From assembly GCA_947179485.1 (NCBI GenBank), contig OX359248.1:48866847-48930846 (forward strand): 64,000 nucleotides of DNA, in the 5' to 3' direction. Source of the stretch: Allacma fusca. Lineage: Eukaryota; Arthropoda; Collembola; Symphypleona; Sminthuridae. Both the position numbers and the translations under genes were made by a program. The notes beneath the pieces are model-generated. The model was not told where the DNA came from. It saw only the letters and a program-made list of their open reading frames with translations, and searched no databases. Every line of letters begins with the position of its first letter. The stretch's first letter is position 1. Below are positions 49,500-60,829 of this stretch, one piece after another.

Positions 49500-50499
49500 A
49501 GTGATGATTGCATTGTTGGATCGGCGTAATCAATCCATACAATAGAGAAACGATCTGTTTTGAATTATTATAAATTCGCTAATAATATATGTATTTCTTA
49601 TTGAAATCTTTCCGAAATCATTTAATTAAAAAACTTACGCAACCAAAACCGATGAACGAAGTTTACGGAAAATTATTTTCGTATACTTTGCTTTGTCTGT
49701 ACTACTTTGCATATCTACAGTTTCAAAACACTTGCCATCAAAAATTACGGACCATTTTTCTGGGTTTTGAGGCACGTTTTTAATTTCCGGTCACTCCACT
49801 TGGATCTGCTGCAAATCCATACTAGATAACTTTGGTCTTCGGTTTTATATTTATTATACATCTAGAAACTAAGCGCGTGTCATGAGTCGTATTTGGAAAC
49901 GTAAACTTTGCAAGGTCAACCTGTGATACAAGAGTCAAGTTCAATACAATGCCTAAAGGTTTAGAATACTATAATGCAAGCTAATAATAATGAGATGAAA
50001 TTAATAGTTAAGATCTGTATAATATAAGCATACTCGCAGCACAACAATCCAATCCATGTTCCACACTGAAAACTTAAGCGGAGTTTGGAGTGAGGATTGA
50101 CCACACTGTTCATCAGTATTTGGATAAGGATTATGGATTAAAATGAATTCATTGAGTCGAGATTAAGGAGTAAGGAATAGATTCAAGTTTGTTCAACTTT
50201 AGGATTAGGATTGGGATCGATTATTTATTTAAAAAATGTCAATCCGGACTTAAATTAATCCAGAATTAATACTGTAATCCATTCCCACCCCTGTATACAA
50301 TAGAAAAACCTGGGAGTTATTCAGGGTAAATAAAATGTAAACAGAAATAATATATACATAAATCATGTACAAATATTAACACGGGAGTCATCTGTGAAAG
50401 AATAGGATCGATCACAAGAAATCGTCTTCAAATAACCTCGAAAATAATGAAACGCATATGACATGAAGACTGAATACCCATATAGTTATTATAATACAG
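49500..50499. repeat. Segmental duplication, copy 2 (matches 37010-38070)
   Basis: Nearly collinear with the DNA upstream of PAPQ2, for example CTTGCCATCAAAAATTAC and GGATCTGCTGCAAATCC shared. No gene seen. Confidence 0.75.
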
Positions 50500-50842
50500 A
50501 CGACTGACGATAGTAAAAGGATTTTTTGATGTATTTTGAGCAGTTGAAATTAACATACGAAGTCATAAATATTATTGCAAAAGAGTAGACACGGTAACAT
50601 TGTGAATACAAAATGAAGTTTGAATTTTACCGTTCAATTATACAATGTGTACATCACCCTTAATCAGTATAAAAGGAACTGTAGACACTCTCAGAAATCA
50701 TTCACTCACCGTGCCCTCTAAGTTTCTCACATCTCTGTTTTCAATCCTGAACTTTTCCCTCATCTCTTCATCTCCAAGATGAACAAAATTGTAATTTTCT
50801 TTTTTGTTTCTACTGCCAGTGAAGTCAACTTACAATTTTGTT
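50500..50842 (+). pseudogene. Relic of a fourth PAPQ gene (promoter and exon 1 only)
   Basis: The conserved PAPQ upstream block, TATAAAAG (50668-50675), the leader and the first exon ATGAACAAAATT (50779-50790) are present. The intron start is broken: the bases after GTAA are the reverse complement of the normal intron start, so 50782-50794 and 50830-50842 form an inverted pair. No repeat-coding exon follows; Helitron-like DNA does. The spelling matches PAPQ2 more closely than PAPQ1. Confidence 0.85.
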
Positions 50843-51199
50843 AAAATTAAAAGCTGAACGGCTTACGAATCTAGCTCTGTCGCGGAGACTTATTGTATGC
50901 CTAAATCTTACGCGCTTACATATTTTTAGAGTAGCTCGCGGAACAGGTAGTGCTCGTTAATAATAAGGATTGCTTGGCATGCCAACCTTTTGGGCGTTGT
51001 GTAAGGGCATTGAACTATGAACACGCGAAACTTTAAATAAACGGACAGAAAGTGCTCGTTAATAATAAAGGATAATTGGGTTTGAGGATTCTGCCCGTTT
51101 GCTACAATTTTTCAGCTTTCTAAAGTTATAGTTCCAATCTATGATTATACGAAGGTGTGGGTAATAACTAGTAAAAGCCCTGTGCTTCACAGTGGCAGT
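50843..51199 (-). mobile_element. Helitron-like sequence with 3' terminus
   Basis: Related to 40270-40780 (shared CTCGTTAATAATAAGGA and GAACACGCGAAACTTTAAAT). A third ACTAGT terminus lies at 51167-51172, with its hairpin at 51177-51195 on the minus strand. Confidence 0.6.
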
Positions 51200-52891
51200 A
51201 ACTGGGGGAGCGGGGACTGTGTCCAAAGTACTTGTGAATCAAGCCCCTTCGAGGCTTAATGTATGCCTATATTTTGCGTGCTGCTTATATAGTAGCACGC
51301 GGAGCTTTAAATCAACGGACAGGTATTGCTCATGAATAATAAGGATAAGGATTTACCATTATTACCAAAACACTACTACTAAAATTAAACCTGCGTCTTC
51401 TTTCATAATCATGAATAATACTACCACATGACACAGTCAGTTTTTACAAACTGATCTAGTAATGTAGCGGTGTGGTAAAAATCCAACAACAATTAATTTT
51501 GTGATTCATTACATTCAGAAATTGGCACGAACGGAACAAGTCTTATCATTTTTACGTTTAAGATTAAGAAATCTTGCAAAAATTCCAAACAATTCTATAC
51601 TTCATCAGAATATTACCATTACCATAAGAAATGCATTTTGCCTCGGTCAACCTGCTGGTTAAAATTAAAACATGGACATACATAAATATTCAAAGTTATG
51701 TATTATAGATTCTACAATAAAATGATAAGGTTGGATTTTTTTCCTGGAAGTGCAGTCTTAGCTCCAGACTTTGAGGTCAAATAATCTAAACAATACATAT
51801 ACATACGTCCCAAATTCTGCATAGACTGAAATTCAACACAGGTTCATCTTTCAACAATAAATGTGGACATGTTACTTGCTATTTCTTTAAATACAAACGA
51901 GGTATGCTCCGAGGGTAGACATTTTGATAGATGCTAGGTGCTCTGCATAGAAATTTTATTTTTTGGTCATTAGGCCTTGCATGGGCTAAGGGACGGTAAG
52001 GGAAATCGGTGGTGGACCTAATAAATTGTATTATATACATTTTTTAATGAAATTCACAGGGTTAAAATACGAATACAGATTTACAAAATCGGAATAGAAC
52101 TCAACAGAATTTACCCTAATTCCTGAAAAAAAGGCTGCTTGCAAAACGTATACACAAACTTACTCATCTAGTACATATATTTATTTAAATACTAAAATAA
52201 ATTATAGTACATACAGTAATTTCAACAGCAAAAGATTTAAGAGTTAATGAAATTTTTTTCTTGAAGGAATTTATTAGTGCAGATATCATCGTTGGTAAAT
52301 AAAATTCTGACTTGCATCAAAATTCTGACCATAACAATTGAAAATGTTATTGGTCGAGTTTGCTGTAAAGTAGAGGATTTGAATATTCCTGAGCTTGCAA
52401 TGGTTTGTATGAGTTAGACAACAAAATATTTGTTGACACCCTGAATGCATGATTTTAAGCCCATTTGTTAAAAAATTGGGAATGTCTGGGATTCCTAATT
52501 AATGGTCCAATCCAGGAGATGATTTTTATCAGGGATGTTACGTAAGCTTAATTTAACCTATATTATTAGGTTATTGCTACTTAATGACGTTAAAGGATTT
52601 AATAGTACACCATTTATAATACTATTACATTTATCCATTCTTTACAACTATTTTTATCAAGCAGTTACCATGCTGACAGAGCAAATACATAAGTACAAAA
52701 TCAATCATATCCACATGTGCTGGATGATAGCAAACTTATCATGACTGAGTTCATCCCGACAACGAATCAGAGACCCACGAAAGTCCCACACCTCCAACAC
52801 TTCCACAGTCACACTTTTACCATTCATTCCATTTCCTAAAGCTTTTCAAACCGAGCAATAAAAACTGGCCGAATATGTTTTAAAGAACGTG
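51200..52891. repeat. PAPQ-type 3' flank copy and HAP-type 5' flank
   Basis: 51360-52200 matches the 3' flanks of PAPQ1 and PAPQ3 although no PAPQ coding exon remains here. 52755-52860 matches the 5' flank of HAP5 (28558-28660). No gene seen. Confidence 0.6.
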
Positions 52892-54020
52892 CACTCTAAA
52901 AACTCCGGACTGAAATGAATCATGGCCGGTAGGATTTTTAAATCCCAGCAGGAAGAATATGCACACGTATCATGGCCAGGAAGTATTTGATCTTGCTATG
53001 CATACTAGTAAAAATTCAATCCCAACAGGAATAATATATTCTTGTATAGTTCAAGCATGCCTGGCGTAACTTGGAATTAATGCTGTAAGCATAGTTGAAT
53101 TATGGATACTTGCAGGATTAAAATAGGAATGTCAGTACCCTTATACCAAACCTAGCCGTCCAAAAAACATCTTGTATTTGAAAGCCATCCAGCATCATTT
53201 TAAACGCTTTCCCATGATCAAAGTAAAGATAGGTATCTGATGGGGACACATCTGTATCAGCAGAAATTTCGAGGTAAGAAATATCTAGTACATAACTAAT
53301 TATATTCACAACATGTTTGGTATATGTATGTATATCTATAAAACGGTACGATGTTCAATTTTATGAATAAACTTAAACAATTCACAGCTAAATGGTATAT
53401 ATTTATATGATTATTTATAAATTTGTATATTTGCATGATCCTAAAAATTATTGAAATTATTTCGTAACTGTGAGTTTTTTGTGTTTATTCATAATATTCA
53501 ACATCGTACCGTTGTATATACATACATATATCAAGCATGCTGTGAATATAATTACTTATGAACGAGACATTTCTTACCTTTAAATTGCTGCTGGTACAGA
53601 TGTGTCACTTCAGGTCCTCCAAAACTGAATCAATAGTGGAAAAACTCATTCTGGATCCCGAATAACTAATTGGTATTATTTCAAAAGTTATCAAAAACTG
53701 AGCAGCTTTGTTAAGCATGTCTTCACAATTGGCAGCCATTACTAGCATGCTTTTAATGCATACCCAATATAAATGTAACGGTCACTGAAAATGTTCGTGC
53801 ATGCAGGAACAATTTGCAGCCGGAAAATCCATAATGCAATCCTGAGTGCAGAATGAAATTTTATTTGACCTGGCCGGACTGAGAATGTACAAGACGACAT
53901 TTAACTTGCAATGCAAGCATAAATTCATCCCTCGTTTTCCGGATTAAAAGATGAATTTAATTCAGAATCGGCATAATTCTGTTTCATCCTGCATATGGCA
54001 TTACCGGAGTTTTTAGAGTG
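52892..54020. mobile_element. DNA transposon with CACTCTAAAAACTCCGG termini
   Basis: Perfect 17-bp inverted termini CACTCTAAAAACTCCGG. A second inverted pair lies inside (about 53275-53390 against 53465-53585, sharing CGGTACGATGTT). No convincing target duplication (flanks GTG and TGG). The CACT start recalls CACTA or Chapaev-type elements but does not prove the class. No transposase. Confidence 0.65.
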
Positions 54021-54956
54021 TGGTTTTGTGAAACCGCACTTCAACACGTCAAGGTCCGCAATAAATGGTAACACTTAACATGGAAAACACTATGACTTAT
54101 AATTAGACGTGTCACCTGTACCCACACAATACGTTATATGCATAAATTTGAATTCGTCATATGACTAAATGTCCGTTTGGACGTTGGAAATCCATCTTGT
54201 TTTTGTCAGATATTTTAAAAATATATTACACAACACTATTAAACTTATACATATAATTATATATACATATATATATGTACATCCATCAGTTTGATTAAAC
54301 TCATGCAAAAATCCCACTTATTGTTAAAAGATAAACAATGAAATGGATAACAAAGATTGGACCGTGCATACTGAAACCCAGTACGTGTTTAGGAACCTTT
54401 GATGATAATTGGCATGTGGACACACAAGGGGTGCATTGTAACAGCATCATGGACCATATTAGCGACTATTTGCCGACTATACGTTTTTTTTAAGCAGATC
54501 AATTATTAGCTTCACTGGCGTTCATTGACATGAACACTACATGCCCATGACTCTGCCATGCTACCCTCAATCTAAGCAAATAATAAACAATATGTGTCTC
54601 CTCAAGCTGTTCTCAACTGATATAAAATTTTGATTAAATGTAACAGTGACCAGACATTTCAAGCATTGTATAAAAAGGATTTTAAGACAATAAGTTATCA
54701 TAGACGAACTAAGCTCCTTTCAGTTCTCTATCCTTTCGCAATACCAAATTCTTCACTTTGAAGTATCTCTAACTTTGAATTCCCACTATACAATTTTCTC
54801 AAAAATTGGCAAAATATTTTTATATATTCTGGAACCATGCTTTTCACAGAGAATACAAGATCTTATACTAAGACCTTGCTATTTTAACATTATTTCAAAC
54901 CTAAATTATTCAAGTTGTTGCATATAGTTACCATAATATTTAAAAGTTCTTTGAAA
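54021..54956. other. Intergenic sequence upstream of HAP6
   Basis: AT-rich, with an ATATATACATATATATATG microsatellite at about 54258-54280. No exon recognised. Confidence 0.4.
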
Positions 54957-56941
54957 ATGTCATTTCAAAGTTCAGCTCGATTTTGTATATTTGTGGTTGC
55001 ATTGTACGCACAATATTGCTCATGTGTGAATCTCAATACTTTAAGACTCGTCCAAGTGGTAAGTTGATAAAAAAATATTTTATAAAAACTTTTGGAAACC
55101 ATTGCACGTGTAAATAAATTGCAGTCCTATCATTATTTGAGATTACAGACATAGTACATTAATATAACAACATATTATCTTCAGGTATATCGACACGGTG
55201 ACAGGTCACCAATGTTCGCATATCCAACTGACCCTTACAAAGATGTAGAGAAGTACTGGCCTAATGGTCTTGGTCAGCTAACAACAGTGAGCTGCTAATT
55301 CAAATACATTGGACAGGTAACATCAGGAAAGGTTATTTGACAAAATCAAATTTGTCTCGTCTAGAAAGGAAAGGACCAACAGTATGACCTGGGATTATAC
55401 CTTCGAGATCGGTATGATGGTTTCATCGACCGGATCTACGAGAAAAAGCAAATCCATGTTCTCAGCTCGGACTCGGATAGAACGCTGATGAGTGCGGAAG
55501 CAAATCTTGCTGGACTGTTTCCAAAACTCTCGAATGACTTAATGTCCAGTGGTCGGGGCAAGGCGAGACTTAATGTCAAAGTGGACATTCAGCTGGTACC
55601 GATTCATACTCTAGAGTTACAGACTGACAAGGTGAGAATACAAAGGTATTACAGTTATTTAGGTCTTACATGGTAATAGTATTTTATGTATTATCTCTTG
55701 GATTTCTTGCCCTCCAGCTACTGCACATGACCGCAGACTGCCCTCGCCTATCTGCAGCACAGGAAGAGTACGCCAGGACTTCACCAATCCTTAAGAAGCT
55801 CCGAAAAGAAAATGAAGACCTACTGAAATACGTGCAAGAGAAAACTGGAATAACTATCATCAATGATATTTTCCAGTTTGGAAGAACTAGTGACGCATTG
55901 TATTGTCAGGTAAATTTGTTGCAAATTCCTAAAGTTTGCCTGACTAACTAATGCACCTGATGCACTGGCTACAAATAGTACCATAATATTCTTGACAGTG
56001 TTTACTAAATCCTTAAATGCTGTAAATTATTCCTCCAAATATCCCAAAATAGCAACAACATAATTTGACTCTCCCGTCTTGGGCAAACGACACAGTCATG
56101 GAGAAACTCCGGTACTTAAGTGCAATCCAGTTCTCAACTTCTGGAGGGACCACAGAAATACGCAGACTTTATGGGGGTCCTCTTGCTAGAAGACTAATGG
56201 ACAACATGAAATCCCAAACTAGGACTACAACAAACCAACCAAAAATGTACATGCATTCTGCTCACGATGATACGCTCGCCGCTTTAATGAGTACTTTCGG
56301 AGTATTTTATCCTCAAAATCCCTGCTATGCTTGTATGTTTACTGTCGAACTTCATCAGGAGGAAAGTACGGGAAAATACTTTGTGGAAGTAAGCCAGTTA
56401 ATATCATTGACTGTATGTCTAATTGTCTGCCTGATCAATGCACATAACGTTCAATATAATATTTAAACATTTGTTTATAATGCTCGGTGTAGCTCTTCTA
56501 CCGCAATTCCACTGAACGAGAACCTTACCCATTGCAAATTGCTGGATGTGGGTCTCCTTGCTACCTGAAACACATGCAGATTCTAATGGCTCCTTACATT
56601 CCCATCAATTGGGAAGCCGAATGTCAACGCGGAGCTCTAAATCTTTCACAATCAAAGTCAGCAGTTGTTTATGATAACACCCTGGCAACATTACTTGGTA
56701 AGGCAATTAATTCTAGTAACTTGCAGTGGGCTTTAATTAGTATCAAATATTGCATACTGCTTGTTATCGGGTGGTAATACCGAAATGTACAACACACTGA
56801 ATCTGTTCCGTAGGTTTTGTAGCAGTTATTGCCATTGCTGCTACCATTTGGGTGACCATCTTGTACATAACTTCCAGACGACAAGCTCGAAACAACGAAC
56901 CTCCCGGTTGTGATAAAGGATCTTATATTACAATACCTTGA
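54957..56941 (+). CDS. HAP6: type-I membrane histidine acid phosphatase
   Basis: Seven exons: 54957-55058, 55185-55286, 55365-55631, 55718-55909, 56053-56388, 56493-56697 and 56814-56941, giving 443 aa. The signal peptide is clear ([15 protein letters not shown]). RHGDRSP is at residues 37-43, the second arginine motif is [12 protein letters not shown], and HD is at 292-293 ([12 protein letters not shown]), so all core catalytic groups are present. A transmembrane helix at about 403-420 ([18 protein letters not shown]) is followed by a cytosolic tail ending [10 protein letters not shown]. Exon number and phases are identical to HAP5, and the relic at 36450 is closer to this gene. PAPQ3 follows about 1 kb downstream on the same strand. 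The substrate is unknown. Confidence 0.92.
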
Positions 56942-57056
56942 TATAGTATGTTTTGATTTTACAAAATGTGACCTGTATGATTCAATCGTTAATTATTACA
57001 AGCTCTTCTTTTCATAACTATCAAATGCGGATTACTAACTTTATTTGTAATATATG

Positions 57057-57062
57057 AATAAA
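57057..57062 (+). terminator. Polyadenylation signal of HAP6
   Basis: AATAAA 116 bp after the stop codon. Confidence 0.55.
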
Positions 57063-57629
57063 ATTGGTAAGAAAAAGAAAATGGTGCCAATAAATAGGTC
57101 ACTGATAATTAAAAGATATTTAAGTCTCATGTAATTTTTTTACTACCATACGAAAAACCTCACTCAAATTTGAATGAAACAAGATTGGGAAAATACCCGC
57201 AGTGGTATATTTGTATTACTCTTTCACATTTGTACGTAGCTAACACGGGCGTAGGTATATTGTCTACATTTAATATAACCAAAGTTAATTGATTCGATTG
57301 AAGTAATTACAATAATGGAAATAGCATGCTTTTATTAGTCAATTCCTGATAAATCTTTACAGCTTGAAAGATTGGTTAGTCTAACGGAACAAATGTGACT
57401 ATACAATAGAAAAACTTGGGAATAATTCAGGGTAAATAGCATATAAACAGAAATAATAGATAAATCATGTACAAATATTAACTTGGGAGACTCCGTGAAA
57501 GAATAGGATCAATCACAAGAAATCGTCTTTAAACAACCTCGAAAACAATGAAACGCATGTATTTGTCGTGAAGACGAAATACCCACATATAGTTATTATA
57601 ATGCAGCATTTGTAATACAAACGACGGAC
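57063..57629. repeat. HAP6-PAPQ3 spacer, duplicated at about 60830-61290
   Basis: 57105-57200 and 57415-57545 match 60830-60930 and 61135-61290 (for example GAAACAAGATTG and AGGATCAATCACAAGAAATC). No gene seen. Confidence 0.6.
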
Positions 57630-57904
57630 GACAGTAAAAGGTATTTTGATGTATTTTGAGCAGTTGAAATTAACATACGAAGTCATAAATATTATTGCAA
57701 AAGAGTAGACACGGTAATATTGTGAATACAAAACGAAGTCTGAATTTTACCGTTCAATTATACAATGTTTACATCACCCTTAATCAGTATAAAAGGATCT
57801 GTAGACACTCTCAGAAATCATTCACTCACCGCTCACTGAGTTTCTCACATCTCTGTTTTCAATCCTCAACTTTCCCCTCATCACTTCATCACTTCATCTC
57901 CAAG
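57630..57904 (+). promoter_or_regulatory. PAPQ3 promoter and 5' leader
   Basis: TATAAAAG at 57788-57795 within the same conserved block as PAPQ1 and PAPQ2; the leader has a duplicated ATCACTTC. Confidence 0.8.
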
Positions 57905-59406
57905 ATGAACAGAATTGTAAGTTGACTTCACTGGGAGTAGAATCAAAAAAGAAAATATTGACATTTTATAAAATTACGGATTACATTTATAGCCATTGTC
58001 TCAAAAGTTAAAAATCTCTAAAGATTCAATGGGACAAAGTTTTACGGATCAGTACCCGAGTATCTTTTGTGAAGTTTAATTAGTACTGGAAGTTTCTCTA
58101 ATACATCTAAAATATATTGAATATTATTGTTAATATAACTGTTGTTCAAATTTTTTTACAGATCATTGCCTTTGCTATTTGCGCTGCCGTGGTTGCTGAA
58201 CCACCGTCTGGTGGCTATGGTGGCGGTGCACCTATTGCAGCATTCGGTGGTTCATCCGCTGGTGGAGTCAGTGGAGGAAGTAGCGCAAGTATCTCCAGCA
58301 GTGGTAACGATGGACCATTGGAAGGCAGCTCAATTGTTGACCAAGCTCTTCTTACTCGCATTGGCCAGATCTTGAGCCAACAAGTGGTTTCACAAAATGC
58401 TGCTTTATCTTCTGGAAGCTCCTCAGGAGGTTCTTCATTCTCTTCTGGTAGCTCTTCAGGAGGTTCTTCTTTCTCTTCTGCTAGTTCTTCAGGCAGTTCT
58501 TCAGGTGGTTCTTCAGGAGGTTATGCAGCTCCATCAGGACCAGCCCCAGTTCCACAACAATCTTATCCAGCACCACAACAATCTTACCCAGCTCCAGCAC
58601 CTCAACCTCAACAGGCTTACCCAGCGCCAGCTCCACAACCATCTTACCCAGCTCCAGCTCCTCAGCCATCTTACCCAGCACCTCAACAATCTTACCCAGC
58701 TCCAGCTCCTCAGCCACAGGGTGGATACAGTGGTCCTTCTGCTCCAGCACCCCAGCCTTCCTACCCAGCTCCTCAACCACAACAGGCTTACCCAGCACCA
58801 GCCCCTCAACCACAACAGGCTTACCCAGCACCAGCTCCTCAACCACAACAGGCGTACCCAGGTCCCGCACCTCAACCACAACAGGCTTACCCAGCACCAG
58901 CTCCACAACCACAACAGGCGTACCCAGCTCCCGCACCTCAGCCACAGTCAAGCTACGGAGCTCCATCTGCTCCAGCTCCTCAACCATCGTACCCAGCCCC
59001 TCAACCACAACAGTCTTACAATAGCCCATCCGCTCCAGCTCCTCAACCATCGTACCCAGCCCCTCAACCACAACAGGCCTACAATAGCCCATCCGCTCCA
59101 GCTCCTCAACAACCATCAGCAGGATATAGTGGCCCAACTGGCCAGAGCTCTGTCGGAGGTGGTTCCATTGGAGGAGGATCTGTCGGAGGCGGATCTGTCG
59201 GAGGTGGTTCTACTGGCAGCTCATCCAGCGGTAGCCAACTCATCACCCTTGGACAAATCAACCCAGCTCGTTTGGTTGCCAGCTTTTCCCAACAGGGACA
59301 GGCATCATCTACCTCTTCCGGTTCTTCAGCTTCTTCAGCTTCTTCCGCTGGCTCTGCTAGTGGTCAGTCTTCTAGCTCCGCTGGAGGACAAGGTGGTTAC
59401 CAGTAA
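57905..59406 (+). CDS. PAPQ3: secreted Pro/Ala/Gln/Tyr-rich repeat protein
   Basis: Two exons, 57905-57916 and 58162-59406, giving 418 aa. The signal peptide is MNRIIIAFAICAAVVA. Domain order is as in PAPQ1: Gly/Ser region, block DGPLEGSSIVDQALLTRIGQ and following, Ser/Gly runs, the QQAYPAPAPQPQ repeat domain (shorter than in PAPQ1, about residues 140-320), Gly/Ser spacer, QLITLGQINPARLVASF, tail SSAGGQGGYQ. From about 58700 to the stop and on into the 3' flank, the DNA is almost identical to PAPQ1, apart from one extra and several missing repeat units. That implies a recent duplication or gene conversion. Probably an extracellular structural protein, as for PAPQ1. Confidence 0.9.
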
Positions 59407-60600
59407 GCGTTCATAAGGCCAGGATAAAATCGAGATCATTTGAAAATTCATTTATTTTTTTATCATGTGTTTACGCAAATATGAATTTCTTAAATTGAAA
59501 TAAATAATTGATTGGGAAGTCAAAAATCTAAACTTTTGTCTTTACTATTTGCTACTTCTATTCATTTATTGATGACGACCATCCATGTAATTTACTAATA
59601 TTACCGAAACACTGCTAATGAAATTCAACCTGCGTCTTCTTTCATAATCATGCGTAATAATACCACGTACTATTATCTACGAGTGGTATAGTTAGTAATC
59701 CAACAACAACTGATTTTGTCAATTGCTACATTCAAAAATTGTACAAACGGAACCAGTCCGGTTGGTACTATCAAGATTCAGAAATTTTACAAAATTCCAA
59801 ACAATTCTAGACTTCATTGCAATATTACCATTACCATAAGAAATGCATACATATATCGGTAATATTATACCGATTCACTGCCAATGAAATTAAACCTGTG
59901 TCTTCTTTCATAATCCTGCATAATAATACCACGTAACATTCTCACAATCAGTTTTTACACACTGATGTACGAGTGGTATAGTTTGAAATCAATCATCAAA
60001 TCATTGTGTCAATTATTACATTCAGAGATGGCGACAAACGGAACAAGTTCTTTCAATTAGTTATTTACTATACATATAGGTACATGTATCCACATTCTAC
60101 AACAAAAAGAAAAGGCTTGAATGTATTTCCTGACAGCGCGGTCTTAGCTCCAGGTTTTGATATCAAATAATCTAAAAAATTCATCCAGTCTGCACCAAAT
60201 TCGGCTTACACTGAAGTAAAGCACGTTCATCTTTCAACAAAAAATGTGGACAACTTACTTGCTATTTCTTCAAATGCAACGAGGTATGCTCCTATGATAG
60301 ACATCTAGATAGGTGATCTGTATCTTGCATAAATATTTTGTTCCTGTTTGGTCATTAAGCCTTGTATAGATAATCAATGTAAGACTAAGGTTCGATTCGG
60401 AAAATCAGTGGTGGAAAATTTCAAGAAATTGTATTACGTGAATTTTTAAATGAAATTTATAACGTTAAATTAACAATACAGGTATACAAAATAAGATTAA
60501 AACTCACCAGAATTGACCATAATTCCTGAAAAAAGGCTGCTTGCAAAATATACACACCAGCTGACTTATCTAGTACATTTATTTATTTCTTGTTCCCTGG
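59407..60600. repeat. 3' flank of PAPQ3, segmental duplication copy
   Basis: Matches 35301-36440 and, in part, 51360-52200. It contains its own internal tandem copy (59550-59760 and 59870-60060). No gene seen. Confidence 0.65.
59499..59504 (+). terminator. Polyadenylation signal of PAPQ3
   Basis: AATAAA 93 bp after the stop codon. Confidence 0.65.
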
Positions 60601-60770
60601 GGAAATCCTATTTTATGTCATTTGTGTCTATATGCACCCCTCATCAATGATTTTTTCAATCCAAAATTTGCAGTAATGCTGCTTTCCATTCAGGTTCCGA
60701 AATCACAGTAAAATAAGATGTAGAGAAGTCGCAAGAACGGAATTCGTTGCTTGTGAGCCAGTGACGTATT

Positions 60771-60812
60771 GTATTATCAGGTAAACATGTATTGTAAACT
60801 CCTAAAGCGCAA
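60771..60812 (+). pseudogene. Scrap of a HAP gene (end of exon 4 and donor)
   Basis: GTGACGTATTGTATTATCAG followed by GTAAACATG and CCTAAAG matches the end of HAP6 exon 4 and its intron start (55889-55933). The sequence beyond 60830 matches the DNA downstream of HAP6, so the rest of this gene copy has been deleted. Confidence 0.6.
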
Positions 60813-60829
60813 TGTACTGATCATTGATG

